Shown one piece after another: positions 34,540-47,019 of a stretch of DNA of 64,000 nucleotides. The notes under the pieces were generated by a model. It had not been told where the DNA came from, did not search any database, and saw only the letters and a list, made by a program, of their open reading frames with translations. Within the stretch, counting starts at the first letter, position 1, and the number at the start of each line of letters is the position of its first letter. The position numbers and the translations under genes are program-made. Source of the DNA: Agroathelia rolfsii (lineage: Eukaryota; Basidiomycota; Agaricomycetes; Amylocorticiales; Amylocorticiaceae); NCBI GenBank assembly GCA_018343915.1, contig JABRWF010000004.1, positions 248,001-312,000 on the forward strand, read 5' to 3'.

Positions 34540-37500
34540 ATGGATGCATCGCAGCAGGATGATGATGTGAGCACTGCAGCCACCCAGGAACCTGTAACTG
34601 CCGCCGACGCTGCAACTCGCCCCGCTCAGGCTTCTGAGCGTGTACAGTCCGCCGACGAACTCGAGGCACCAAAGTCTGCTTCTACTCAACCCGCCTCTGA
34701 ACTATCCGCTGCTGCTGCTGCTGGCTCTGGGAGCTCTGGAGAACGACAGCTGAATGTGACCGACGCCCTTGGCTATCTCGACACCGTCAAGAGCAAGTTT
34801 CATGACCAACCTGAGGTCTACAGCAAGTTCCTGGACATCATGAAGGACTTCAAGAATCAGGTGTATGTCCTATATATTTTCTCCGATTTTGAGGTCTTTC
34901 TATGAACAATATTTACCTTTTTTTTACTTAGCATTGACACACCCGGCGTGATTAAACGCGTATCTCATCTTTTCAATGGCCACTTTGATCTCATCCAAGG
35001 ATTCAACGCCTTTCTGCCAGCCGGATACAGAATAGTATGCTCCCCTGAATCCCAAGATGGTAACTTTATCACCGTTACCACACCATCCGGCACGACCATG
35101 CAAGCCATCAGCGATTCCACCGGCAACGGCGTGATACAGTGGTCCGTTAGCGGTGGTAGCGCTGGGGGTGCCAATGGTGGTGGTGGTGGTGGTGGTGGTA
35201 CCGGTGACGCTAGCGGAAGCGATGTTGGCATGCTTTCCCCATCGCCCACGATACCCACCAACCGATCCTCCTTGCCCTCTGCCCTCGAAGAGTCCTTCCC
35301 CCACGAGCAGAGCTTCTTTACAGACCCACGCGTCATGGCCGTCGACGACGTCGCCACGGAGGAGATTGGCGGGCCAGCTATGCAGCCTGCGGTCAACTAC
35401 GTCAAGAGGATCAGGCAAAAGTGCGATCCGGAGACCTATAAGCAATTCCTCGAAATTCTCTCCCAGTATCATCACCGACCCGAATCCGTGGACGAGGTAA
35501 AATACAAAGTCCTGGTTTTCCTTTTCATAGTATCATGTTTACTAAGATTTCTCTTAGCGGGAGGTGTCTGAGCAAATAGCCCAACTCTTCAAAGACAACC
35601 CTGATTTGCGCTCCGAGTTTCGCATGTTCATGCCGGAAAGGGGCGCTTCATTCTCTGGCGACCTCGGTTCTGCTTTGGCAGAGCCTCGAGCACCCGAACC
35701 AGGCCCTTCATCAAAACGCAGAGGCGACGAAAAGCTTCCATCCGAGTCCGGACCTCCGCCATCGAAGCGAAAGCGAAAACCTGCAGATCGTGAGCCTGCG
35801 CCACCAAAGGCCTCTACAAGCAGCACCGCCAAGGTATACATCACACCTCCTTTTCTCTCTCACTTGCTTCTAAACTTTACTCATTAAGGCATTACAGCCC
35901 ATAAAAAAGACAAGATCGCATCATGAGGAGCCTTCCTCTTCCTCCCGCCACGCCACTTCCAAGCGCAGTGGTGCCACAGTCTCCGGTGCCGCCTCCGCCT
36001 CGCCCGACGAAACGCACTTTTTCGACCGCGTTAAACGCTCGCTGGAGAACCGAGAGACGTACAACGAGTTCCTCAAGCTCGTCAACCTCTTCACGCAGGG
36101 CTATATCGACACCGCGCAGCTCGTGCGCGAGAGCCGGTCGTATCTTGGCGAGACGGATCTGATGCGCCAGTTCCGCGAGGTTCTCGGCTGGGACGAACAC
36201 AAGGAGCGCGAGGCGTGGCTGGCAGATAACCAGGATACGTGGGTGAGGCAGAAGGTTTATGGTGGCGTGCTTGACCGGCCGACGAGGGCTGAGTTGAACA
36301 TCCGGTATGGGAGCTATCGTAAGCTGCCGCCGTCGGTGAGTTCTACACATATCAAAAGTCGAGAAATCGCTCGGTTTTACTCATTTGTATTTTCTTTCGT
36401 TATCATAGGAAGCGAACGTGCTCTGCTCAGGTCGTGACGAAATGTGCCGCTCAGTGCTGAACGACGAGTGGGTGTCGCACCCGACTTGGACGAGCGAAGA
36501 CCCGGGACCAACGCCGCACAAGAAGAACGCGTATGAGGAGGCGCTCCACCGCAGCGAAGAGGAGCGGCACGAATACGACTTCCACATTGAGGCTATTGTG
36601 CGCACGATTGCGACGCTAGAGCCGATCAGCAACAAAATCGCCCAGCTCGCGCCTGAGGAGCGCGGTAGCTTTAAGCTCAAGGCTAACTTAGGCGGTGCGG
36701 GCAAGGCAATCCATCATAGGTTGATCAAGAAGATATATGGGCGCGAGGCTGGGCAGGAGGTGATACAGGCTATGCAGAGCTCGCCTGCACTTGCTATCCC
36801 CGTCGTATTGTCGCGACTGAAGCAGAAGGAAGAGGAATGGAAGAGGGCTCAGCGGGAGTGGAACAAAGTTTGGAGAGAGGTCGATGCCAGGAACTACCAA
36901 AAGAGCCTTGATCACCAGGCGATCGTGTTCAAGGCGGCGGACAAGAAGGCCATCACCGCGCGCACGTTTATCAACCAGATCGAAGTCGCGCGCGAGGAGC
37001 AAATAGCCAAGCGTACAGCGCTCCTGGATCCCCTCTTTGCTCGCACGAGACCAAGACATCAGCTGGAGTTTGTCATGAGTGACGTGGGTGTGTTCCAGGA
37101 CGCGCTCAAGCTCACATTTTCGTTCCTCGACCGCACGCAGGGACAGATCAGCATGCTGGAGAGGAAGAAGATCGAAGTCTTCCTTCGCTCATTCGTCACC
37201 TTGTTCTTCGTTCTTGATGCCGAGTCTTTCAATGCGGCGTTCAACCAAGTCCAAGAAGTTGCTGACAGTGACTTGAGCGACGAGGTTGCAAGTGCGGGAG
37301 AAGAGGAAGGCACCAACAACGGTGGAGGCCATATCTCATCGCGACCCACGGTCCGCAGTGGTGAACGTACCAACGGTGCCGCTGCTGGCGAAGATCTTCG
37401 CAAGAAACTCCTCAAGAGCGAGCAGGCAAAATCAGCCAAGGGAAAAACCAAGGCAAAGGACGACGGCCATTCGCCTTCCGGTTCGAGGAATGCGTCACCC

Positions 37501-38821
37501 GCGCCGGCGGCGGTTGGGATGCAGATGGACATCGATGACATGGTGCCGTCCGCGATTAGCATCGCGTCTGACGCGTCCCGGCTCTCGCCACGTAGATATG
37601 TCTTTTATGGCAATGTTCTGTTTTATACTCTGTTGCGCTTGATCGAGGTGTGTATTGATTTTTGCGTCTCGTCGTGATATTCCTTTCTAATCTTTCCCCT
37701 TTTTCTAGTTATTCTATTCCCGATTGCGCAGTTTTAAGCTTGCATCTGCCAAAAAGGTGTCGACGCAGCAACAACAGTCAGCGCAGGGCGATCCCAATGA
37801 CACCCAAAAGTTCCCGCCATGGCATTATTATATTGTTGCACTCAACCTGTGTGAGCGATTGTTCGACAATGATATTGAGCAGTCGACCTTTGAGGATCAG
37901 CTGAGACAACAGTTTGGTATTCAAGTGAGGTTCCCGTCAAGTTTTCTAAGTACTCTGTAGGATTAAATGTGCTATTCCTAACAGACTGCGTTCAAGTTAT
38001 TCACCATAGACAAGCTTATCGGTGCTCTCATCAAGCAGGTTTGGTTTTTCTTTTTGCGCCGAGAAGCACTAGAAGCTAAAGAATCTCTTAGGTACAATTG
38101 ATCCTATCTGATGGCAAGAGCGATCCATTACTCGAAGCGTTGAAGCGTGAACGAGCCATGGCGACACCATCCTCTACCCAGGACCTGACCAACCTACGAA
38201 GGAATGCAGAGAGGACTCTAGGGCCGGATGAAAACCTGTTCCGCATTGATTGGGTATGTTTATTGCTGATGTCGGCCCCTTTCATCTTTATTGATGTCTC
38301 CTTTTTCACAGCACTCGGATAGCAAGCTGATGACTATACAACTGTTTGGGAAAGAAGATGACAATGGCTTCGACGATGCAGAGCTGCTGGCAGAACGTTG
38401 GCAGAACTACATTGATTCTTATGTTTCGGTATGCAGCCTTTATCATGCATTTTGACAGTATTCATTCATTCATCTGTAGAGTGAACCTACTAAGGATGCC
38501 ATCAGACTCACGTCCACACCTCGGCCATTCCTTCAAAGGTATGATAATATCATATTATCATTTCTCCCATGATTATTTCTAATCTTATACAACCTGCACA
38601 GAAATCTTCCGACGAAATCAACAGAGACCTTACCACCTTTACCAACCCTTGTCGCGAGAGGAGGTCTCGAGATTAAGATCTGCGTACGAACCTACCGGCC
38701 ATTTTTTGTCGGTCACACCGAAGACGTCTTATTCCGCAAGCCATTAAGGACGCTCACACCCGAGGCTGCCGAGCAACTGAAGGAACGGAAACAAAAGAAG
38801 GTCGCACAAATAGGTGCATGA
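34540..38821 (+). CDS. SIN3: Transcriptional corepressor SIN3
   Basis: Scaffold of the SIN3/HDAC (RPD3-type) histone deacetylase complex in the nucleus. The ATG at 34540 gives [12 protein letters not shown]1: [17 protein letters not shown], then, across an intron at about 34863-34930, [18 protein letters not shown] and [13 protein letters not shown]2: [20 protein letters not shown] spliced to [20 protein letters not shown]3: [18 protein letters not shown]. The HDAC-interaction domain follows: [53 protein letters not shown]. The C-terminal SIN3-C region spans 37700-38800 ([42 protein letters not shown]). Stop at 38819-38821. Eight or more introns. A (GGT)n tract encodes polyglycine between PAH1 and PAH2. 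Intact. Confidence 0.96.
35176..35199 (+). repeat. (GGT)n microsatellite coding polyglycine in SIN3
   Basis: Eight consecutive GGT codons between the PAH1 and PAH2 domains. Unit length keeps frame, so length changes would only alter the linker. Confidence 0.85.
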
Positions 38822-39027
38822 TGAATTGATGGGAAGTTGAATCGTGTTACTTTTTTATTTCTTGATCTCTCTGCCGTTACGAGTATCACTGTACACATAA
38901 GCTAGTGTTATTGTTATTGCTTTCGTGTAGTTGCTAATACTTTTGTTGCTTTTTCCCCTTGGTTATGGAATCTCTACCTGATTGCTTGGTATTCTCTGAA
39001 GTTGAGTTGTTATTCTACCCAGGTGAA
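38822..39027. other. Convergent gap SIN3 / HPM1
   Basis: 206 T-rich bases between convergent stop codons; must hold both polyadenylation sites. Confidence 0.5.
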
Positions 39028-40471
39028 TTACGACTCCCAGCTCAGACGCATCACTCGTCGCCTCACACCGGTCGTTTGTTCCCAGACGTTTTCTACGCGC
39101 CCTTTCGCGCCGTCGAGAGCTCCTCCGCTTGTAACCATGTTCACAAAGTCTTCTATTCCACCTCCAACACCAAAATAGAGCACTTTAGCAGCCACTAAGC
39201 AGAGTGGCTGTTTATCGTTTTCGGCACCGTCTTGCTGGGCACGGAATGACGTGAGGTGCAAGAGACGTATTAGCGAGAGCAAGCTATCAGGCCGATAGAT
39301 AGTCTCGCTTGTGAGGATGACATCGTACAAACGAGCATCCTGCTTTCTAACAAGATGGTCCACAAGCCTGTCCCACGGACCTGAGAAGAGTTGTATGCGG
39401 ATGTGATATAATTCCAGCGAGCGATGGAAGGCAGTCACGAGAGCTGGCGTGATGCGTAGGTTGCCAGAGGACGACGCGACGCTCTCCGAACTTTCGGCCT
39501 CCTCTGGGATAGATGTATGAGCGGGTTTGCGTTGAGTGTCTGTTTCCTCTTCCGGCTCGTAATCAGGCGAGGAGCGGTACTCATTGGACGCAAGTGAGTG
39601 CCCTGGGGAGGGGTGTTAGATTAGATCTGTAATACTCTGTATCCTAGTAAGATCCTACGTACACCAGGCTAACAGCAGATTTGGCACCGTCACAAGGGTA
39701 AACACAGTCGAGTTATAATCTTGCAGATGAAATTCAGTCCATTGATCATCCTCATTATTGCTTTTGATAGGCGACGAAAAAATCCGGTGAAGCAAATATA
39801 ACGACGGCACTGCTGTGCCACATCCTATCTATGAGGACTACCTGTTAGACCTCATGCAAAAGAGCTTATGGGCTTGAATATACTTCTAATATCCGTCGTC
39901 CGTATATATTGTCATCTTCGGGAGTTTTATTAAAGATGGAGTCAAGTGACCTAACAAGATCGAGACTGCACTCCCAGGTCTTGAGGCCGCCTTCGTACAC
40001 ACCAGGGACGAGATCTGAAGGTGCGTCTAGAAAAGCGAGGGCCGCCTCCTTATCTTCATCTGTGAGTTCAGCACTCTGAACAGTCCCCTCGCCGTCCTCG
40101 TACTGTGAGTCTGAGATTAACTGGAACCGAGCATCAAAGAGATCTCGACGCAATAATGTGATCTTTTCGGGATTGTCTGAAGCTGAACTTGATAACGGAA
40201 CTACAATCGGAGAAAAAGATATCAATGGTGGTAATTTTTTTAGCTATGCTTATCATTGAATTGACAGGTGAGTCTAGCAGTCATTGAGTGCATATATGCT
40301 ACGGATTTTGCTGACCAAAGATGGCAGGTCGAGCTGGCGAAAAGGTTCCTGATGAGTGGAGCTATCGGCTTTTGAGATATCAGATGCAGAGCTCGCAGAT
40401 GGCACAGTGTTGGAGTCAAATTTGATGGAGTCTTCGTCCAGGTCTTCAAGATCAAAATTGAACTTGAACAT
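39028..40471 (-). CDS. HPM1: Protein-histidine N-methyltransferase HPM1 (METTL18 homologue)
   Basis: AdoMet-dependent methyltransferase; the yeast and human counterparts methylate a histidine of ribosomal protein uL3. The ATG at 40471 gives MFKFNFDLEDLDEDSIKF, the family N-terminus. The next exon includes VVPLSSSASDNPEKITLLRR and VPGVYEGGLKTWECSLDLV, where the GG.K.WE block is diagnostic. Splicing RRILE to IGCGTAVPSLYLL gives the AdoMet motif I. HLQDYN follows, then NLLLAWWHS across an intron near 39604-39668, and later DVILTSETIYRPDSL (the SETIY motif) and CLVAAKVLYFGVGGG. Stop at 39028. About five exons, nearly 400 residues, all key motifs present. Confidence 0.92.
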
Positions 40472-41226
40472 TGCTGTTGTTGTTTAGATGGATCGCAAGC
40501 ACTCTCAGACAGCTTTGACAAAATTTGAGCGGAGTCCGAATGATGAAAAAAAATGGAATTCCATGCTATTTGACCTTGCTGTCTATCAAGTACCATCGAG
40601 TATTGAGTATTGAGTGCTGGCTCTTCCGCACTTCTGTCTTCCTCGCGGTGACTCTTTGTGCCTGGCACCTACTCCGCCACTTCTCTGAATGTCATGTCTC
40701 CCATCTACCCAACCAAAGGTCACCAAGCTATCTTCAATATGCTATCATGAGCTGCTCTATTTTCTAAACGATTAGAATGATTAGCGCTACCCACTCGTTG
40801 TTCAACGATATGAAATTCTCGTCGCACGATACTCTGAGGCGAGGCGGAGCATTATTTCTGGCTTACACAAAAAAGGACAGGAGCCGATTTAGGGAAGGGG
40901 GCAAGGGAGTCTTCGAGCTTGTCGTACTCCACGCCTTCGTAGGGGCTCGCTAAGACTACTCAGTTACTCATTATGCACCAGTGCTTATCGTCCTATTGTA
41001 TCATATTCGTTGCTAGTTTAGTGTGATTCAACAAATCCCATCAATACTTCATATGCCCTTGTTCATGGTTATCTGTCACTACCACTGTACAAGTAGAGAG
41101 GCTCTCTTCAGTCCCCCCGTAAATGACCTCCTGTCCGCTTATTGATGTAAGCCACCTCCTAATATAGATGCAACTCGCGCGGCTGGGTCCCAAACCCAAG
41201 TACTTATACCTTCGAGATTGGTTTGA

Positions 41227-41902
41227 ATGAATGCCCACCTCCATCCTCTTCCACACCCACTCTCGACCATGCCCATCATCGAAGACTACTGCATTTATTC
41301 TGATAGAGCCAGTATTTGCAAAGCGATATCCTTCTCTGATCCTCCCTCACAACCACTTACAGTCGTCCCTGTCAACGAAGACCCCTACACTTCTAAAAAA
41401 AAGCCACATTTAAACTTTGCAATTCCCCACACTCCTCCTCAGTATATCCGAGGGTTCCCCCTACATATCGTCGGCCGAACCTGAGGTTCAAAGGTATGTG
41501 ACCAAGCTCACTCATCTGATTCATATTGTGCTCAAGATCTGAAACAAGACATTCAACGAGGTGATTCCGGATCCCAGAAAGTGTCCGGTATATGCGCTTG
41601 ATATGAATCTCGATATGGAAGAAATTATTGCGATGCTTGTGACCGGTGTTTACTGGTACTACGTACTAGTTAGAGGGAAGACTCGCCTAAACTCGACGAG
41701 GAAATCGATCACTTCATACCGTCAGAGCATCAATAAGTTTATGATCTGCTCGGTCGCGGGATTGCACATAAAAGAATTCTGTACAGCGGAGTCTTATACC
41801 GAGCTTGAACGTCTTCGGGGAGATCTTCGTACATTTATGTCGAATCGTGACAAAAGCAAAGGTAAGACTGATGAGTTAATCAAAGCTTTGATGACACACT
41901 GA
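41227..41902 (+). pseudogene. Fragments of an unknown gene (WYYV family), probably decayed
   Basis: Two open segments. The first contains MPIIEDYCIYSDRASICKAI and ends near 41484. The second runs from about 41548 (TFNEVIPDPRKCPVYALD) through MEEIIAMLVTGVYWYYVLV to a stop near 41902 (DELIKALMTH). The second segment resembles the minus-strand fragment at 8590-8990. The similarity seems to extend upstream of TFNEV through a frame (SPYISSAEPEVQRYVTKLTH) that meets an in-frame TGA at about 41538. I could not find a splice solution that joins the segments cleanly. I do not recognise the family. A functional two-exon gene remains possible. Confidence 0.4.
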
Positions 41903-42479
41903 AAGTGCATGATATAAGTGGAGATGCTATCTGAGCCAACTTAGATCCGGATAGCTAATTTTTCTATGGATTTTCGAGGGGTTTTGGTTATGCAAACGAA
42001 AAGTGCACAAAGTGCACTATACACACCATCATAGTCTACCTCTACTGGTACATTTTCGCTAATGGATAAAGCAAGTTGAAATTATGCTTGATTCTTGATA
42101 AAAACTAAAGAATCGATCAGTGGATCTGATTGATACTCATCTGGTCAGGATCACGATGGCCTCTCTTTACATGAACTATTACTCGATCCGATACGGCGAG
42201 TAAACAGTCAATTTCGGCAACTTGTCATTTTAAACTCCAAGGTCGGAAAGGATCCCGAAAGTTGAAATAAATTCGGCTTGACCGATTACATCTTGTCCTT
42301 TTTTCTATACTTCGTTGTTTTCCAAGGATTAAAATTAGCGCTGTACCCAAGTTCAAGGTAGGAACATTACTGCCAAATGTTGTGATGGTGATGAGGTTAG
42401 ATTTCAATAATTTGAGCCTGTTTATGCGGCTCCGACCCGTGATAAGCGGCTGAACTCTTGTACTACGGGGAACTAAGAA

Positions 42480-42920
42480 AGCTAAGCTAAAGAACTGGGT
42501 GGATGAAAGGGTTGCCAGCTCATGATCACTGGTGAAGCCAAAAGGAGAAGATGTCTTTAGTGCCAGTGACTAGTCAAGTGCCTATTTTGTAACATGCAGA
42601 AACTCCGAGAAACCAATAGTCATTGCCAAAAGGTGAATGGGATTTCCAGGCCTAGCGCCTACATTTGAATAACTTTGCATTCAGTTGTAAGCTCCCTATC
42701 GTTGCGCACCTAGGGAACGCTGGGGCTGGCTCATTACTCCGCGGTCGATCCGGTAAACTGTTGAAACAATACCCCGCATGAGTGCAATAAAATATGGGTT
42801 AACTTTACGATCACATGCTAGTAATTTGCGAGGATGTGTCTCCATCTTTTGGTTCTTGTAACCCGAGATTCCCTACCACCATTTTGATGGTGTCGGTGCT
42901 AAGTCCCCTTTGGCCCGGGA
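42480..42920 (+). repeat. Diverged dispersed repeat, copy A
   Basis: Shares several blocks in the same order with 47580-48010: GAGAAGATGTCTTTAGTGCC near 42546, CCGAGAAACC near 42605, and TTGGTTCTTGTAACCCGAGA then TTCCCTACCACCATTTTG near 42850-42885. No coding capacity. Probably a remnant of a mobile or duplicated sequence. Confidence 0.5.
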
Positions 42921-42982
42921 CGACTCTCAATAAAACCTGCTATAGGCATTGTATAAATACAAAACTTCTGGCTCTTCATCGC

Positions 42983-43005
42983 ACATGAGCACATGAGCAC
43001 ATGAG
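42983..43005 (+). repeat. Short tandem repeat, 8-bp unit ACATGAGC
   Basis: Two full and one partial (7 of 8 bases) exact copies in intergenic DNA. Confidence 0.8.
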
Positions 43006-43482
43006 TACGAACGCATGCCAGTGAATGCGACACATAAAAAATAGCCCAATGCTATTGATCATCAAAGAAAAGACGCCATTGGCTCGAGTTCGAGATCTAT
43101 TCAACCGTGACGCGTGACTGCGGGACATGTCACTCGTTTCAAGTTCGTAACATTTTCACTGACAAGACCCTAGCCAATTTGGCATTGCGGGACTATCAAA
43201 TGGGGGTGCCGGTGCCATCAAAACGGAGCTAGTAGGGGATGGTAGTTGGCGCCAATCTGAATACATGTAGTAAGTGGTAGCTAGCGGGGAAATGTCTACA
43301 GTATAACGTTAGCATTCTGCACATGCTGTTAATACATAATATTCCATCAAGATTAGTTCTCTTTCGGATGAGCCATCCCAGGGATTTCAAGTTGTATTCA
43401 CTGGAATTGACAAGCATCCCATACACATCAACTACCAAAGCTATCCAGACTCCTCCACCATCTAAATCGCTTGCATATCCCT

Positions 43483-44979
43483 ATGACCAAAGACATAGCG
43501 GAGCAGATATCCAACCTCCGTAAGAAACAATGGGTCAATCTCCAAGGCCTAGTTGACTGCTCGATCGCCCATCTCTCTAGCACAGGTTCTGGTCCGAGTT
43601 GCTCAACCATTTCCCTGCTTGGCTGGGGGAGCTTCAATACCGTCTATAAGCTGGGCTTCAGCGACGGCACCCAACTAGCTGCTAGCATATCCCACGATGA
43701 TGATGAAGACTTCAACGCTCAGGCAAAGCGATCTGAAATCGCAACAATGAAATTCGTACGCGAATCAGGATTATATCCGGATGTTCCTGTACCAAAAATC
43801 CACGCATGGGACACCACATTCAATAATCCCGTCGGCGCGCCATATATCCTCATGGATGTTGTACAGGGTGAAACTTTACATGGCTTGCAGGACGATAATG
43901 GCTTACGCGGCTTGGACACTTTACCCCACGCTCAGCAGCTCTCCGTCGTTAAGACACTAGCAAAGCTAAAGGCATCGCTTTCCAAACCCGTATCTCTCAA
44001 TGAAATAGGGAGCATCACGGCGGACGCAGCAGGAACAGGCCACTCCGTTGGCCCGCTCATGACCCTCTCGCAGGAATGCCTAGGGGGACCTTTCAAATTC
44101 GCACATGAAATATGGCGTTCTCGTTTAGAGCATGGGATCCTGAATGCCGTTCAAGAGTGGTGTAGCCTCGAAGAAGATCAACTCTCAACGTCGCTTTCCG
44201 ACCCAGAGTGCACTCCCCAAACGTTCGCAGAGTTATTCCAATTGCTCTCCTCGCTAATACCCTCTTTCAAGATACCACGAGCGTATAGCCAGCTGGTTCT
44301 GCATCATCCCGATCTCGCCTTACGCAACATATTCTTCGACAAGGAGTCACTCTCATCAGACCATCCCAAGATAACGGGTGTCATCGATTGGGGTGGCACA
44401 CAAATTCTGCCGTTGATGCTAACCGCTTTATATCCCGACGACCTCATGAGCACAGGAGACGAACCATTCTCTCGACCTAACCATCCAGATGAGGACTGGC
44501 GTTCGGTGCCTTCTAACTGGACCTCTATCGGGGACAGCACAAAATGGCCGCAAGCATTCCGCGACAAAGACGATCCAGTGGACTACACGCCCCGCGTGAG
44601 TGCGATGGTGCGTCGGTTCTACCTACGCACGTGCTTCAGTGCATGCTACGCAGAACAATTGGATCTGCAGTATGGGGATGCGAACTTGGCCCATGCCACA
44701 TTGTTCGCTGACGCGCCGTATTATTTGAAGTTTCACGAGACGATCTGTGGTGGATGGCAAAGCTGGGCGGAACGCGCTAGCTGGATACGGGAGACGTACT
44801 GGAGGCTGAGGATCATCGCAGGGCAGGAAACAGCTCGCGACGAGGAGTCGCTGGTCATCGGGCCAAATGTTTACCGGAGCTCGGTGAAGCCAGTAGTGCG
44901 CGACTTGGGGATGTTTGAAGAGCTGTCAAGTTCTGGAAATGTTGATGGTGATGATGACAATGATGATTCAGAAAACTAG
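43483..44979 (+). CDS. APH-fold (aminoglycoside phosphotransferase-like) kinase family protein
   Basis: Single-exon, 498-residue protein of the protein-kinase-like phosphotransferase superfamily. The first ATG in frame is at 43483 (MTKDIAEQISNLRKKQWV). The nucleotide loop is LLGWGSFNTVYKLGFSDGTQ, followed by PVPKIHAWDTTFNNPVGAPY and the hinge YILMDVVQGETL. The catalytic loop is LVLHHPDLALRNIFFD (HxDxxxxN) and the metal-binding motif is ITGVIDWGGTQILPL. The C-terminal half is helical with an acidic tail (DGDDDNDDSEN). In fungi such proteins form large lineage-specific families with unknown substrates; antibiotic resistance should not be assumed. Intronless, unlike most neighbours. A broken copy lies at 62140-63508. 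Confidence 0.85.
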   Translation: MTKDIAEQISNLRKKQWVNLQGLVDCSIAHLSSTGSGPSCSTISLLGWGSFNTVYKLGFSDGTQLAASISHDDDEDFNAQAKRSEIATMKFVRESGLYPDVPVPKIHAWDTTFNNPVGAPYILMDVVQGETLHGLQDDNGLRGLDTLPHAQQLSVVKTLAKLKASLSKPVSLNEIGSITADAAGTGHSVGPLMTLSQECLGGPFKFAHEIWRSRLEHGILNAVQEWCSLEEDQLSTSLSDPECTPQTFAELFQLLSSLIPSFKIPRAYSQLVLHHPDLALRNIFFDKESLSSDHPKITGVIDWGGTQILPLMLTALYPDDLMSTGDEPFSRPNHPDEDWRSVPSNWTSIGDSTKWPQAFRDKDDPVDYTPRVSAMVRRFYLRTCFSACYAEQLDLQYGDANLAHATLFADAPYYLKFHETICGGWQSWAERASWIRETYWRLRIIAGQETARDEESLVIGPNVYRSSVKPVVRDLGMFEELSSSGNVDGDDDNDDSEN

Positions 44980-46289
44980 CGCGTTACAACTATAGTCTCA
45001 TAATTTGAATCCGCAACTTCATTACCTTTACTTTGACGTTTTATACTTTGGCTCACTGTTTTTCGTGATCTGTTTGAATGTAAATTGCTAGCTCTTTGGA
45101 TATTTCTTTTTGTCCTCCAATAGCTTATAAAGTTGTCGAATCCTAAGAAAATATTATGTTTAATAGGTGTATTCTTTCCTTGCCAGGGTGAATGTATGCA
45201 CACTAGAGTTTGACATTGCACATGTATGTACATAACATAGTGCGCTACTGATATATTACATTTATATGAACTGCACTGCACAGCGACTGAAATCACATTC
45301 TTACAGTGTCACCACGGACAGAAAGCCGCTCGTCACAATAAATGGATATGAATTGTCTAAACAAAATTCCGTGGCGTGCTCCTACGATTCACTGCAAACC
45401 GTAAGCAACACAATTCCATCCAAGTGAGAATAGATAATAGGTGGGACTCCATGAAGATAATAGGGGATTCTGGGCTACAAGAACTTGAAGCATAACGATG
45501 CCATATTAGAAAGTATTTGCACCATGATGAGGGCGCAAGGTTGGCTCGCACTATGTCATACCCCACTAGGGATTACTATCCTCAGCGACCGGTCCTTTGT
45601 TCAAGTTGTATTGGCTAATCAGAAGCGAAGAAATAACCCCAATATCTCAATAGTAGAAGAGATCTGGGTACTGCCAGTGAGTCATGATTTGAATGTAAAT
45701 ATAACCCCAGAGGCCTGGCCAGCCTATTTACTCTAGTAGTGGTGACAGCAACTTCGTTTTCTCGGAGTTTCGACATCAATATCCGTGTCTTACTTCCTTT
45801 ACAGGTCGTAGTGTTACTTCTTCTAGACCAAGTGATTTTAGTCTAATGATTCTTCCATTCGCCGAACTCATCATCCATCCTGTTCTTCTGATCGCTTGCG
45901 GTATCAGTCGCTCGTCACAGAGACAGTCAGAGCTCCAAATAGACAATCTGAAATTATTTGGAGAAACCCAATCCATCATCGCTATCATTGCATCATATAC
46001 ATATTGCACCAATATCCCTGCCTTAACCTTAAGCATAGTACTGATTTATGATCCTTGGAGAATAAGAGCATCAGAGACTGTGGAAAATATGACAAACCCC
46101 ATTGATCTAGTGGGTTCATGCCAATCTTCTGGACTCATATTAACTATGAAGCACAAATGCGTTGTAATTCATCGAAATGAGTCATTTGTTTACTGTGTTG
46201 CATACGTAAGGGGCATGTTGCAAGAGGCGTGATACATACAGCTGAAAGTACACATGGAAGATAAAGAAATGAACGTCCCCGAGAAGGCT

Positions 46290-46500
46290 TACGATGGCTA
46301 CCGCTGCTCAGATGGTCTTCTCTGTGTTGAAGTACACTGGCTTGTTGATCAGTTTAGCCTCATACTTGTGGCCATCATTGTGCCTTGATATTATTTCAAT
46401 AAACTACAAACCAGGCTGGTTTTGGTACATGTTACCTGAAATTTAACTGGACCAACGAAAGAGTTCAGTTGTAACTGAGCTGCTTCTGACGTACTATTGT
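46290..46500 (+). repeat. Dispersed non-coding module, copy 1
   Basis: Shares with the next copies the block GATATTATTTCAATAA (near 46388) and, about 100 bp further on, GAGCTGCTTCTGA. Diverged; recognised by order and spacing of short blocks rather than by high identity. Confidence 0.4.
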
Positions 46501-46800
46501 ATGGTTCGATTTCGAGTGTGATGAACTGTTGACGCACTTGAGCTCATACTCTTGCAACATCTGAGTAGCGATGTGATATCATTTCAATAAGTGACAAATG
46601 TGGTTGTCCTCAATGCATTCCGCCTAATACCTGCATGGACCAACGGAACCAAGTAGCAAGGATGGAGCAGTTTCTGATTTCCTGAATTACTTATGTGAGT
46701 GAACGTGAACACTGAGAATATCCGGGTCCATCTTCTAGATTATAAGTACGGGACTGTCACGGTAAAGAGACAACCTGAATGAGGACCAGTCCAGCTAGAT
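46500..46800 (+). repeat. Dispersed non-coding module, copy 2, with TATAAGTAC
   Basis: Blocks GTGATATCATTTCAATAAGT (46573), GGAGCAGTTTCTGATTTCC (46664), TTACTTATGTGAGTGAACG, then TATAAGTAC (46741) and CCAGTCCAGCTAG. The same series, diverged, precedes the small gene at 48969, so this is likely the old promoter of the truncated copy at 47020. Confidence 0.5.
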
Positions 46801-47019
46801 GTTGGAACTACAATGCATGCGGTTCGAAGCATCGGATGTAAGATCACATGATTAAGTAGATTAGACGTATGAATTCCTCTCGATGTAAATATTTTGTATT
46901 TTATCCGTTTGCCTACGTAAGACTATGTACAAGGACAAACGGAATGATAACCTCATTCTGGATCATGAGCACTAGCACCCATTCGATTCATATTACCTCT
47001 TAGCCAAGCATCAAACACA

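Larger units (their letters stand above)
40472..43482. other. Gene-poor, repeat-bearing region of 3.0 kb
   Basis: The first ~200 bases should be the HPM1 promoter. 41227-41902 holds fragments of an unknown gene, listed separately. 42480-42920 is a diverged repeat related to 47580-48010. 42983-43005 is a short tandem repeat (ACATGAGC, 2.9 copies). The rest is AT-rich with no supported gene; the last ~200 bases should be the promoter of the APH-fold gene. Confidence 0.5.

Noticed and set aside
43483..44979. Antibiotic-resistance interpretation of the APH-fold gene
   Set aside because: Fungal APH-fold families are large and not linked to aminoglycoside resistance; only the fold and catalytic motifs are supported.
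45846..46232. 129-codon plus-strand frame after the APH-fold gene
   Set aside because: No domain, no splice partners and AT-rich composition; looks like chance.
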